From contig OZ244736.1 in assembly GCA_965219405.1 (NCBI GenBank), positions 434,001 to 498,000 on the forward strand: DNA of 64,000 nt, read 5' to 3'. Position numbers and translations under genes: made by a program. This DNA is from VXMO01 sp965219405 (GTDB taxonomy: Bacteria > Chloroflexota > Dehalococcoidia > UBA6926). The notes below the pieces were generated by a model, which saw only the letters and a program-made list of their open reading frames with translations, ran no database searches and was not told the origin of the DNA. Shown here piece by piece: positions 18,869 through 26,443 of this stretch; position 1 is the first letter of the stretch, and each line of letters opens with the position of its first letter.

Positions 18869-19747
18869 ATGACCGCCCCAGAATCTCGTCCCCTACCGTA
18901 CTGGGTCCGAATTCACCTCCCCAGAGGTTTGTCGGGAGGACTCCGCTTGGTCGAAAAGTCCAACTGGGCCGGAGAAGGAGCACTTTTCCCAAGAAGCGCC
19001 TATCCGGATGTCCGCTCTTTGGATGACTTTGACTTCAATCGAACCGGAGTCTACATGTTGTGGGAACCAGCCGGTGCTGGGGATTTGCCTCGTGTCTATA
19101 TCGGGGAGGCAGACCCTCTCAGAAACAGACTTGACCAACACCTGTCGCAGAAAGACTTCTGGACTAACGCGGTGGCTTTTTCTGCTAAAGACCAGAATCT
19201 CAATAAGGCACATGTACGCCACATAGAGTCAAGGTTAATCGGCCTTGCCAACGAAGCGAAGAGATGCCGACTTGAGAACAGCAACACGCCCAGACCCCCC
19301 TCACTTTCACCCGCCGACAAGACACAAGCAGATGCGTACCTTTCGGACATGATGCTCTGCTTGCCTGTTCTGGGCGTCGATTTCTTTGAAAAGCCCGAGG
19401 CACGCCCCGAAACCCATCAAGAGCTGACGCTCAGAGTCGGAGAGACTACAGCGAATGGCTACGAGCAAGGCGATGGCTTCGTTGTAAGGGCCGGTTCTAT
19501 GGCGAGAAAAGAAGAAACTCGCCATATACACAGGTACATGTCGAAACTTCGCAGAACTCTTGTCGAGCAAGAAATTCTCTACGCCATGGGTGACCACTAC
19601 GAGTTCAGCGCGGACTACAGCTTCGGATCGCCATCAACTGCGGCTGGGGTAATACTTGGACGTCCGGTGAATGGCCGTACTGCGTGGAAAGACAAGGATG
19701 GCCGCACCCTAAAGCAGATTCAGGAAGAAAAAATCCATCCAGATTAG
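18869..19747 (+). CDS. GIY-YIG nuclease-type protein with DUF4357 domain
   Basis: 292 residues. The N-terminal part has a GIY-YIG fold pattern: VYMLWEP (GIY position) and RVYIGEAD (YIG), then an Arg-containing helix LRNRLDQHL and Glu in HIESRLIGLA. The C-terminal ~80 residues match DUF4357 (YSFGSPSTAAGVILG, NGRTAWKDKDGRTL). Proteins of this pairing are often found near restriction and defence genes, but no partner is obvious here. TATAAT at 18852-18857 sits only 11 bp before the ATG, suggesting a very short leader. The stretch is visibly lower in GC than its neighbours, consistent with acquisition by transfer. Confidence 0.82.
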   Translation: MTAPESRPLPYWVRIHLPRGLSGGLRLVEKSNWAGEGALFPRSAYPDVRSLDDFDFNRTGVYMLWEPAGAGDLPRVYIGEADPLRNRLDQHLSQKDFWTNAVAFSAKDQNLNKAHVRHIESRLIGLANEAKRCRLENSNTPRPPSLSPADKTQADAYLSDMMLCLPVLGVDFFEKPEARPETHQELTLRVGETTANGYEQGDGFVVRAGSMARKEETRHIHRYMSKLRRTLVEQEILYAMGDHYEFSADYSFGSPSTAAGVILGRPVNGRTAWKDKDGRTLKQIQEEKIHPD

Positions 19748-19794
19748 CCCACCGCTGTACCACGACACTCAGCTTCAATCAGGAGACCCATACC

Positions 19795-20145
19795 ATGCCA
19801 ACTATCAGCTTCTATCACTGGGCAACTTGAGGGACGTGCAAGATGGCGAAGGCGGCGCTTTCGCAAGCGGGGCACGAGTTTGCCGAGCGGGACTTCTTCA
19901 AGAATCGATTCACCAAGGATGAGATCGTCGAGCTTCTGAACGGGGAGCCGCCCAGCGCGTTGTTCAATCCGCGTTCTCAGGCGCTCAAGAAGGCGGGTAT
20001 CGATCCGGCCTCCCTGAACGAGGATCAGATGTTGGACCTGCTTGTCGAGGAGCCGCGCTATTGGCGTCGGCCGGTCGCGGTTATCGACGGCAAGCTCATC
20101 GCGGGGGCGAATGCGAAGACGCTGGCGGCGGAGTTGGGGATCTGA
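19795..20145 (+). CDS. Predicted selenoprotein: ArsC/Spx-family thiol oxidoreductase with Sec (UGA) at residue 12
   Basis: 116 residues if the in-frame TGA at 19828-19830 is read as selenocysteine. ATG 19795 has an excellent AGGAG at 19781-19785 with 9-nt spacing. The N-terminus SFYHWATUGTCKMA aligns with ArsC YHNPACGTS, placing U exactly at catalytic Cys12 and giving a UxxC motif. The rest is a typical ArsC fold: a KNRFTKDEIVELL helix, NPRSQALKKAGID, and RRPVAVIDGKLIAG, with the conserved Arg pair. Total length is normal for ArsC. A stem-loop at 19846-19864 fits the bacterial SECIS model. A start at the internal ATG 19843 would remove the first strand and the active site. Possible role: arsenate reduction or thiol-redox chemistry. 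Confidence 0.75.
19846..19864 (+). promoter_or_regulatory. Candidate bacterial SECIS stem-loop
   Basis: Seven pairs, GCGAAGG with CTTTCGC (one G-U wobble), enclose a 5-nt loop CGGCG at 19853-19857. The loop starts 25 nt after the U of the UGA at 19828 and has a G at its second position. Bacterial SECIS elements are known to lie shortly after the UGA and to carry a conserved loop G recognised by SelB. Pairing was worked out by eye, not by energy calculation. Confidence 0.55.
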
Positions 20146-20148
20146 GAC

Positions 20149-20592
20149 CTAGCCCTTAGCAGGCAGTTCCACCGTGGCCGTGCCGGGTGTGACCTTCTCG
20201 CCCTTCTGGTTCGTCATCAGTATTTCAAGATCAACGACGTGGCGGCCTTCTTCATCAACGCGTTTGCCCGTCACGTGCCCCGTGCAAGTTAGGACATCGT
20301 TCTTGAAGTTGATGCCACGGAGTTGGGCGCTCAGCGTCAAGATGACGCCCTCTTCGCCGATCCACTTGCGAACGAGCGTGTGCAGGTAGGAAACACGGAT
20401 GCGTCCCTGTCCGATGACGGCGGGCTGGCCGTTCTCTTTCGCCCCCTCATCGTCCATGTGGTACGGCACGAACTCATCATAGGTCGCCGCCCAGCGATTC
20501 CAGTTCATGAGATCCGTCACGCGTTCGAACGGCGGCAGTTCCTGACCGACTTCAACGTCATCCCAATACGGCGTCGCCTCTTGTGTCGTCAC
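20149..20592 (-). CDS. MaoC-like hot-dog dehydratase
   Basis: 147 residues, a single hot-dog domain. PYWDDVEVGQELPPFERV at the N-terminus is the usual MaoC entry; TGHVTGKRVDEEGRHVVDLEI fits the C-terminal strands. The classical DxxxxH active-site pair is not clear, so it may depend on the neighbouring FAS1-like protein at 20612-21151, as in two-protein heteromeric hydratases (inference). The 19-bp gap indicates one operon with that gene. It converges with the ArsC-like gene with only 3 bp between stops. Confidence 0.78.
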   Translation of the reverse strand: MTTQEATPYWDDVEVGQELPPFERVTDLMNWNRWAATYDEFVPYHMDDEGAKENGQPAVIGQGRIRVSYLHTLVRKWIGEEGVILTLSAQLRGINFKNDVLTCTGHVTGKRVDEEGRHVVDLEILMTNQKGEKVTPGTATVELPAKG

Positions 20593-20611
20593 GTCGTTGT
20601 CTCCGTTCCGG

Positions 20612-21151
20612 TTACCACGCGATGTTCGTCGTGCGCGTCGTCTTGATTATCTCGCCGGTCTGCTTGGTCCAGACCTCTTCAGTGATGTAGAAGAGCATGG
20701 ATCCGAGACGCCCGGAGCGTTCGTAGATGTCCGTGGCCTCGATAATGCTGGTAACCACATCACCTGGCCGCATCCGCTCGTGGTAGACGGTATCGACGCC
20801 CCCAAACAGGAAATTCGGCGGTGCGCCGGGCGGCCGCAGGTTGCGCGCGTCCTCAAGATCGGACTGTGCAGTGTCGAGTCGATCCGGCTGCGGGCCGACG
20901 TGGGCGCGTCCAATCATCCACGCGAACGGATTGAACTCCTCCGGCGCGATGATGCCGCCCCAACGGGTCTGCTGGGCATGGTCCGCGTCCCAATAGACGC
21001 GCGGCGGCACCTCCGGCCAATAGATTGAGATGGCTGCGCGGCGTATGTCGCTTTCAGAGATGGGCGGCGATGTCAGCGGCGGGGCTTTTGACCCCACCCA
21101 CGCACGCACCGCATCGGTGATCAGGGACTGTCCTTCGCTGTTTGCCGTCAT
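20612..21151 (-). CDS. FAS1-type dehydratase / MaoC N-terminal hot-dog protein
   Basis: 179 residues. RWGGIIAPEEFNPFAWMIG is the FAS1/MaoC-like N-terminal motif, and YHERMRPGDVVTSIIEATDIYERSGRLGSMLFYITEE gives the central helix and strands typical of these hydratases. It sits directly upstream of the MaoC-like gene; together they probably form a two-chain version of the fused protein at 15265-16284. Acyl-CoA hydration is likely, substrate unknown. Confidence 0.78.
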   Translation of the reverse strand: MTANSEGQSLITDAVRAWVGSKAPPLTSPPISESDIRRAAISIYWPEVPPRVYWDADHAQQTRWGGIIAPEEFNPFAWMIGRAHVGPQPDRLDTAQSDLEDARNLRPPGAPPNFLFGGVDTVYHERMRPGDVVTSIIEATDIYERSGRLGSMLFYITEEVWTKQTGEIIKTTRTTNIAW

Positions 21152-21268
21152 AACCGCCTCCGGCTATAGCTTACACGAGGCGGGGCGGCGCAAACGTAGA
21201 GCCCGCGCTCGCTGGTGCGGGCACGGGCTCTTGTCACTTCGTTGGTCGTCAGATCTTATCGTAGGAAC

Positions 21269-21712
21269 TTACTGCTTGAGTTCCTTTTCCAGGTTCTTGA
21301 TGAAGTCCTTCATCTGCGAGTTGGCCTTGGAGCGGATGAATGGTTGCCCCATCGTGCCCAGCTTGCCCATGAACTGGATGTCTGTCGCGACGGTGAGGGT
21401 GGAGTTGTCCGCGCCCTCCTCGGCGATTGCAGCATCGACAATGACGCGCAATCCTCCACCGGCCATAGCCTTCGCGTTCCCTTCGATGCGCCACGTGTAG
21501 TCCTCGGCGTTCTGCGTCGTGGTCAGCTCGCCATCGAGGCTGATCTTCATCGGGCCGACGCGTGTCGTCATCTTGCCGGAATACGTATTCGGCCCAGTCT
21601 CGACAACATCACTGACGCCCGGAATCAGTCCCGCGGCACGCGGCACATCTTCCAGAAGGCTCCAGATTCGCTCTCGCGATGCGGATACCTTTGACTCTTG
21701 TTCAATCTTCAT
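21269..21712 (-). CDS. CoxG-like SRPBCC-fold protein
   Basis: 147 residues of the SRPBCC fold: an initial ERIWSLLEDVPRAAGLIPGVSDVV helix-strand, YSGKMTTRVGPMKISLDGEL, and the terminal long helix FIRSKANSQMKDFIKNLEKEL. This is the CoxG (carbon monoxide dehydrogenase subunit G) family, known in aerobic CO dehydrogenase clusters for membrane association or maturation and often present with other molybdenum hydroxylases. It is followed upstream on the same strand by the FAD and 2Fe-2S subunit genes, so a Mo-hydroxylase role is likely, though not necessarily CO oxidation. Confidence 0.82.
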   Translation of the reverse strand: MKIEQESKVSASRERIWSLLEDVPRAAGLIPGVSDVVETGPNTYSGKMTTRVGPMKISLDGELTTTQNAEDYTWRIEGNAKAMAGGGLRVIVDAAIAEEGADNSTLTVATDIQFMGKLGTMGQPFIRSKANSQMKDFIKNLEKELKQ

Positions 21713-21749
21713 TCCGCAGGATTCCCCTTCGCCGGTATTTGCCGGCTCT

Positions 21750-22610
21750 CTATTCCAGCCCGAGGACGCGAGTCAGCGCCCGCCGGGTGAACACCACCGC
21801 CATGTCCGTCTTGTACTCGGCGGAGCCGCGGAAATCAGGCGTCGGCGCGCAGAGATCGCGAACCGTCTCGGCTGCCTCTCTGACCAGGTCTGCCGTGGGA
21901 GCCTTGCCCTGGAGCACGCTCGCGACGCCTTCCGCGTAGACAGCAGTTGAGTTGACTGCGCCAAGCCCGACGCGCACGTCCGTGACGACGCCGCCATCAA
22001 CGACGCCGAGCGCGGACACTGCGACGGTTGGATAGTCGTCCGCAGTGCGGGGCAGGAACTTGATGTACGTGGTCTTCGCGTTTGCGGGAGGAGCGGGGAC
22101 GGTGATGCCCGTTACGATCTCGCCCTCTTCGACACCGGTCGTGTAGTAATCGACGAACCAGCCGTCGCGCACCTTGACGGTTCTCTCGCCGTTCTTGGAG
22201 GCGGCGTGAACGCTGGCATCAAGCACTAACAGCGTGGGAGGCGGGTCTTGGGCCGGGTCGCCATGCGCGACGCCGCCGCCGACCGTGGCCGCGTTTCGCA
22301 CGCGAACCGTCGCTACTTCGCCGTAGGTCTCGGTCAGGAGCGGATTGTTTTCATGGACAACGCCGGAGGTCGCCACCTCTTGCTGCGTTGTGCGGCCGCC
22401 AATCTGCAGGCCCTCACCCGTCGAGCGGATGTAGTTGAGGCCGTCGACGTTCTGCAGGCTGACGAGATGGTCAACGTAGATGAGGTCTTGCTTCATCATG
22501 TTGATCAGGCCGGTGCCACCTGAGATGACGCGCGCCTCCTCGCCGTAGTCGCTTAGCAGGCTGTGAGCCTCCGCCAGCGTGGAAGGCGTATGGAACTGAA
22601 AATCTCTCAT
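21750..22610 (-). CDS. FAD-binding (medium) subunit of a xanthine dehydrogenase/CO dehydrogenase-type enzyme
   Basis: 286 residues from ATG 22610, which begins MRDFQFHTP and is preceded by GGAGGG; a longer in-frame extension to 22802 would overlap the 2Fe-2S gene heavily and lacks family character. The FAD-pyrophosphate motifs are clear: ARVISGGTGLINMMKQDL and NAATVGGGVAHGDPAQD. The C-terminal CO_deh_flav_C domain follows. The subunit carries electrons from the iron-sulfur clusters to the acceptor. It is 11 bp from the 2Fe-2S gene. No large subunit is adjacent. Confidence 0.93.
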   Translation of the reverse strand: MRDFQFHTPSTLAEAHSLLSDYGEEARVISGGTGLINMMKQDLIYVDHLVSLQNVDGLNYIRSTGEGLQIGGRTTQQEVATSGVVHENNPLLTETYGEVATVRVRNAATVGGGVAHGDPAQDPPPTLLVLDASVHAASKNGERTVKVRDGWFVDYYTTGVEEGEIVTGITVPAPPANAKTTYIKFLPRTADDYPTVAVSALGVVDGGVVTDVRVGLGAVNSTAVYAEGVASVLQGKAPTADLVREAAETVRDLCAPTPDFRGSAEYKTDMAVVFTRRALTRVLGLE

Positions 22611-22621
22611 TTCGCCCTCCC

Positions 22622-23116
22622 CTAGTTGCCCAGGCGAATGACTTCGCCGGCCTTCTGAATGGATTCGATAATCTTGTAATAGCCCGTGCAGCGGCACAGG
22701 TTGCCCATCATCCAGTTCTTGATCTCGTCCTCGGTGGGATCGGGATTCTGCTCGAGCAACGCGCGGGACGCCATGATCTGGCCGGGTGTGCAGATACCGC
22801 ACTGGAACCCGCCGTAGTTCATGAAGGCTTCTTGCAACGGATGCAGTTTTTCGCCGTCCGCAACGCCCTCAATCGTCGTGATCTCGGAGCCGCTGGCCTG
22901 GACGGCGAGAAGGATGCACGAGGAGACGATCGCGCCGTCCATCTCGACGGTGCAGATGCCGCAGACCCCCACGCTGCAGGCTTCCTTGGTGCCCGTCAGG
23001 CCGAGGTCATACCGGATGAAATCGACGAGGGTTCGTCGCGGCGGGACCTCCGCCGTATATTCGGTGCCATTGACGGTGACCGTCACAGGCACACGCACTG
23101 TTGTGTCTTGTGTCAT
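22622..23116 (-). CDS. 2Fe-2S (small) subunit of a xanthine dehydrogenase/CO dehydrogenase-type enzyme
   Basis: 164 residues with two [2Fe-2S] domains. The plant-type ferredoxin domain has CSVGVCGICTVEMDG and a fourth Cys in SSC. The all-helical domain has CGICTPGQI and CRCTGY. It relays electrons from molybdopterin to FAD. It is first of a three-gene minus-strand set (small, FAD, CoxG-like), and the MaoC pair may be further downstream in the same transcript. Confidence 0.95.
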   Translation of the reverse strand: MTQDTTVRVPVTVTVNGTEYTAEVPPRRTLVDFIRYDLGLTGTKEACSVGVCGICTVEMDGAIVSSCILLAVQASGSEITTIEGVADGEKLHPLQEAFMNYGGFQCGICTPGQIMASRALLEQNPDPTEDEIKNWMMGNLCRCTGYYKIIESIQKAGEVIRLGN

Positions 23117-23272
23117 CTACTCCTACCCCTCTATGTGGCTAACCCTTTGGGTGCAACAAACGCAGCGTCCTGCTCGGCCATCCCGCATGACGCGGGCAGC
23201 GAACCGACGCTGCTAGTTGATTATAGCAGGATGGAGGGGCGGCACGAGGCAACTTGGGACGGTCCCGGCCAC

Positions 23273-24691
23273 CTACTCCTCTGTAGCCTCCGTAATCGCA
23301 ATGACCCATTCCGCAGTGTCCGTGGAAAACCAGCGTTCGTTTGAAGATGAGTACGGCGCATCGCAAGGCAATGACTGATGGAACTGACTGTAGTAGACGC
23401 TGTACTGCCCAGGTGGGAGCACGTATGTAGCATGAAAGGATTCCAAGGAATTATCGAAGTCGAAGTTCATGTAGGCGGCAAAACGGTTCCTGAATTCGCC
23501 ATCGAACCAATAGTGGCTAAAGCGAGGCGTCGGGTAAGCCGGTCGTACCGCCTTGAACACATTGAAAAGCGCTTCACCCTGGCTAACAGTCTTCGCAAAC
23601 ATGGGGAAAGGCCACGGGTCTCCATATCCGCCAAGTGTCAGTTGGCGAAGAGTACCGAGCACATGCTCCCTGACTTGGGCTCTTTGGTAAAGCGCTCCCC
23701 CTGCGCAAGCTCCGTACTCGCCTTCCAACAGCGGACGCAAGTCTTCGATGCGGAATCTCAATTCCTCCTCGGTTATACTCTCGAGCCGCCCTCCCATGAA
23801 CGTATGTCGGTAGCCAGAACCTTCATCGATCCCCAGCCACGTTGTGCCTATATCCGGGCTTTCGCGCTCCCCCCGCCAGCTCTCGAGACCTATAAACGTA
23901 TAATCGGCTTCATCCGAGACCTCGCCCAGAAATAGAATCGCATCTGCATTGTCTTGCGCGACGGCGAGTTTCTGCCACAACAAGAAATCGGCAAGGTTTT
24001 CTGCATCTTCGTGGCTCCTGTAGCCAAACCAGTCCGGAAACGCATTGTAGGCCGGACCGCTATTGGCACGGATGGCGATTTCTTCAGGGCCGTCACCCTT
24101 CAGGTACTCCTCTGTCACAAATGTGTAGATGAGGTCGACCGAATAACCAAGGCTCTCATTCGCCTCCGCAACAATTTCGGAGTCAAGTGAGACGAAGGTC
24201 GCTCGGATGATGGCGTCAGCGCTCGCAATCTGGTACGCCATCTGCGGGCAGTCATCAACCCAGGCGGGGAAATCTACCTGCACTACATCGGTCGACTCGT
24301 CATCCATGTCATCAGATAGCGCCAGGGGCGTGGGAGAAGGTGTCGCAATTACATCCGGGTCCGGAGGGCTGCACGTGGTTCGCGCAGGTTCCACTGTTTC
24401 AAGGACATAGTCTTGCAAACTGGGTTCGGACGAAGCCTCGATGGTCGGTGTGGCAACCGCCGTCGGTGTGTCAGGTAGAGAAGTCGGCGCTTCGCTCGCT
24501 TGCGTCGGCGCAACAATCACAATTGCCGGGGCCTCTTCACTTGACCCAGCAGTCGGAGCAGGACTTGCCGTGGGTCGTGGCTCTTTCGTCTCCATGGGCA
24601 CCGACGTAGGCGTCGGCTCGCTACACGCCACGCTCGCTGCGTACAGCGCGGCAACAGCCAGCAGAACAAATAGCACGAGCTTCGTCATCAT
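23273..24691 (-). CDS. Lipoprotein of unknown function
   Basis: 472 residues. A lipoprotein signal ends in ASVAC with Cys23, followed by a long low-complexity Thr/Pro/Ser/Ala/Glu linker (to ~residue 125), which would hold the folded part away from the membrane. The C-terminal domain (~140-470) is acidic and aromatic, with no family I recognise. Base composition is lower in GC than the metabolic genes around it. Start is the double ATG at 24688/24691. Surface display is inferred from signal and linker only. Confidence 0.75.
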   Translation of the reverse strand: MMTKLVLFVLLAVAALYAASVACSEPTPTSVPMETKEPRPTASPAPTAGSSEEAPAIVIVAPTQASEAPTSLPDTPTAVATPTIEASSEPSLQDYVLETVEPARTTCSPPDPDVIATPSPTPLALSDDMDDESTDVVQVDFPAWVDDCPQMAYQIASADAIIRATFVSLDSEIVAEANESLGYSVDLIYTFVTEEYLKGDGPEEIAIRANSGPAYNAFPDWFGYRSHEDAENLADFLLWQKLAVAQDNADAILFLGEVSDEADYTFIGLESWRGERESPDIGTTWLGIDEGSGYRHTFMGGRLESITEEELRFRIEDLRPLLEGEYGACAGGALYQRAQVREHVLGTLRQLTLGGYGDPWPFPMFAKTVSQGEALFNVFKAVRPAYPTPRFSHYWFDGEFRNRFAAYMNFDFDNSLESFHATYVLPPGQYSVYYSQFHQSLPCDAPYSSSNERWFSTDTAEWVIAITEATEE

Positions 24692-24955
24692 TGCTCCCAG
24701 CCATCGCCCACAAACTGCATCTCACAATCGTTTTGCACAGCAAGTATTCGCGCGGCGCTGTGAGCGGTCAAGCTGCAAGTCGCCTCGAAGCGCCGTCAAC
24801 AGACCAACTTTGGCAGTGTCGCGGTACCGAGCGCACTGCATCTAAGGCGGTATGCTACAGCTCAAGGACAGTGATTGCCGACCAAGAACGACGCTAGCCC
24901 AGGATCGGACGAGTGCCGCGCCGGCGAACAACGGGTTGGCCAACAAGGAGTTGAC

Positions 24956-25243
24956 ATGTCCGCTTACTTGATAGCTGATGTTGAGGTCACGAATTAGAGT
25001 GTCTATGCGGAGTATCGTGAACGGATGACGCCTACTCTCGAAGCCTATAGCGGCAGGTTCATCGCGCGTGGCGGCGAGATTGAGGTCATCGGCGGCTCCT
25101 GGAATCCAAAGCGTCAGGCCATCGTGGCATTCGACAGCATGGAGCAGGCACGTGCATGGCTGGCCTCGCCCGAGTTCAAAGAGCTCGATGATATGCGTAC
25201 CAGCTCTTCCAATATCAACCTGGTGCTATTAGAGGGCGTCTAG
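24956..25243 (+). pseudogene. DUF1330-family gene copy interrupted by TAG
   Basis: ATG at 24956, after a GGAG, opens MSAYLIADVEVTN and then hits TAG at 24995-24997 (codon 14). Translation resumes in the same frame and matches the intact copy at 25462-25749 almost throughout, including GGEIEVIGGSW and VAFDSMEQAR. The frame would otherwise be 95 codons, like its paralogue. A shorter product from ATG 25025 is possible but would lack the first strand of the ferredoxin-like fold. Probably a recent tandem duplicate with one nonsense mutation. Confidence 0.8.
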
Positions 25244-25461
25244 CGGCTTCACGGCCCAATCCGTACTACCACCATGTCCCTGCTGACGATATAGCGGGAA
25301 TCCTTTACCGCGGCAATCGTTTGATAGGTGAATGCATTCGCGTGCCGCAATGTGTTACAAATCAGGGCAGCGTTTCCACCCAACGCCGGTGCTCGCCTGC
25401 GGCTCGTAAGGCCGCGCGGGCGCCACTCCGACCACAGAGTCCTGGCAAGGGGAGGTAGGCC

Positions 25462-25749
25462 ATGTCCGCTTATTTGATAACCGATGTTGAAGTTACGGAT
25501 GAAAGCCTCTATGCGCAGTTTCGTGAACAGATGACGCCTGCTATGGAATCCTATGGCGGCACGTTCGTGGCGCGTGGCGGCGAGATTGAGGTCATCGGCG
25601 GCTCATGGACGCCCAGACGTCTCGCCATCGTGGCATTCGACAGCATGGAGCAGGCACGTTCATGGCTGGCCTCGTCAGAGAACCATGCGCTCGACGATAT
25701 TCGCTCCAGGTCTTCCAACATCAACATGGTGCTTGTCGAGGGCGTGTAG
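25462..25749 (+). CDS. DUF1330 family protein
   Basis: 95 residues with the DUF1330 pattern: MSAYLITDVEVTD at the start, FVARGGEIEVIGG in the middle and VAFDSMEQARSWLAS. The family has a dimeric alpha+beta (ferredoxin-like) fold with no firmly established function. AGGGGAGG precedes ATG 25462. It is the intact partner of the interrupted copy 218 bp upstream. It converges with the methyltransferase gene. Confidence 0.85.
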   Translation: MSAYLITDVEVTDESLYAQFREQMTPAMESYGGTFVARGGEIEVIGGSWTPRRLAIVAFDSMEQARSWLASSENHALDDIRSRSSNINMVLVEGV

Positions 25750-25779
25750 TCTATCTCACCGCGTCACTGGCGGCTCGCG

Positions 25780-26415
25780 TCAGAGAACCTCGTAGGCCCA
25801 GATCTCGTGCCAGGCGTCCGGCTCACCGTTGGGCATCGCCAGGAAGGCTTCGCTCCTTTCGAGCAGGCGCCACTTGCCCGCCTCTTCGAGCGCGGCCTGC
25901 TTCACGTCAAAGCCTCCATCCACGTAATAGTCCGTCCGGATCGAGAAAACCACAGGCCCGCCCGGCTTCGTGACGCGGATCATCTCGTCCAGCGACTCCG
26001 GCATCGCATGGCCGTAGGTGAACACCCCGACGCAAGTCGTGCCGGCGAAGCTCCCGGTCTCAAAGGGTAGGTCTTTGCCCAGCTCGCCGATTACGAAGTC
26101 CTCGTATACGCCCTTCTCTTTGGCCGTCGCCAGCATCCCCGGGGACATGTCCAGCGCCGTGATCCGGGTGAAACCGCGGCGGGCCAGCTCCACGCCGACC
26201 ATGCCCGTGCCGGCCCCTGCATCAAGCACGCCGGCTCCCTTGTCGGACACGTACTTCTCCAGGAATTCGGCTGCGGCCATCGGCGACTTGAATCCCAGCG
26301 CCTCGAGATCGGAATCGTAATCCGACGCCCAGCCGTCGTACCGGGTCCTGAGTTCCTCGTAGTCCTTAGCGCCATAGACTTGCTGGATGCGCGCCGTGCG
26401 CGCCTTCTCGGTCAT
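25780..26415 (-). CDS. Class I SAM-dependent methyltransferase
   Basis: 211 residues. The SAM-binding glycine loop is VLDAGAGTGMVGVELA (~residues 63-78), motif II is ITALDMSPGML, and IRVTKPGGPVVFSI follows. The opening VYGAKDYEELRTRYDGWASDYDSDLEALGF resembles the WBSCR27-like/YcgJ small-molecule methyltransferases. The substrate is unknown. It starts 28 bp after the katG stop on the same strand, so it may be cotranscribed. Confidence 0.85.
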   Translation of the reverse strand: MTEKARTARIQQVYGAKDYEELRTRYDGWASDYDSDLEALGFKSPMAAAEFLEKYVSDKGAGVLDAGAGTGMVGVELARRGFTRITALDMSPGMLATAKEKGVYEDFVIGELGKDLPFETGSFAGTTCVGVFTYGHAMPESLDEMIRVTKPGGPVVFSIRTDYYVDGGFDVKQAALEEAGKWRLLERSEAFLAMPNGEPDAWHEIWAYEVL

Positions 26416-26443
26416 TATTCATATCCTCCTGGCAGCGATGTCC

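Noticed and set aside
24995..24997. TAG in the first DUF1330 copy read as pyrrolysine
   Set aside because: No pylT/pylS signal, and the residue is not a catalytic position; a nonsense mutation is simpler.
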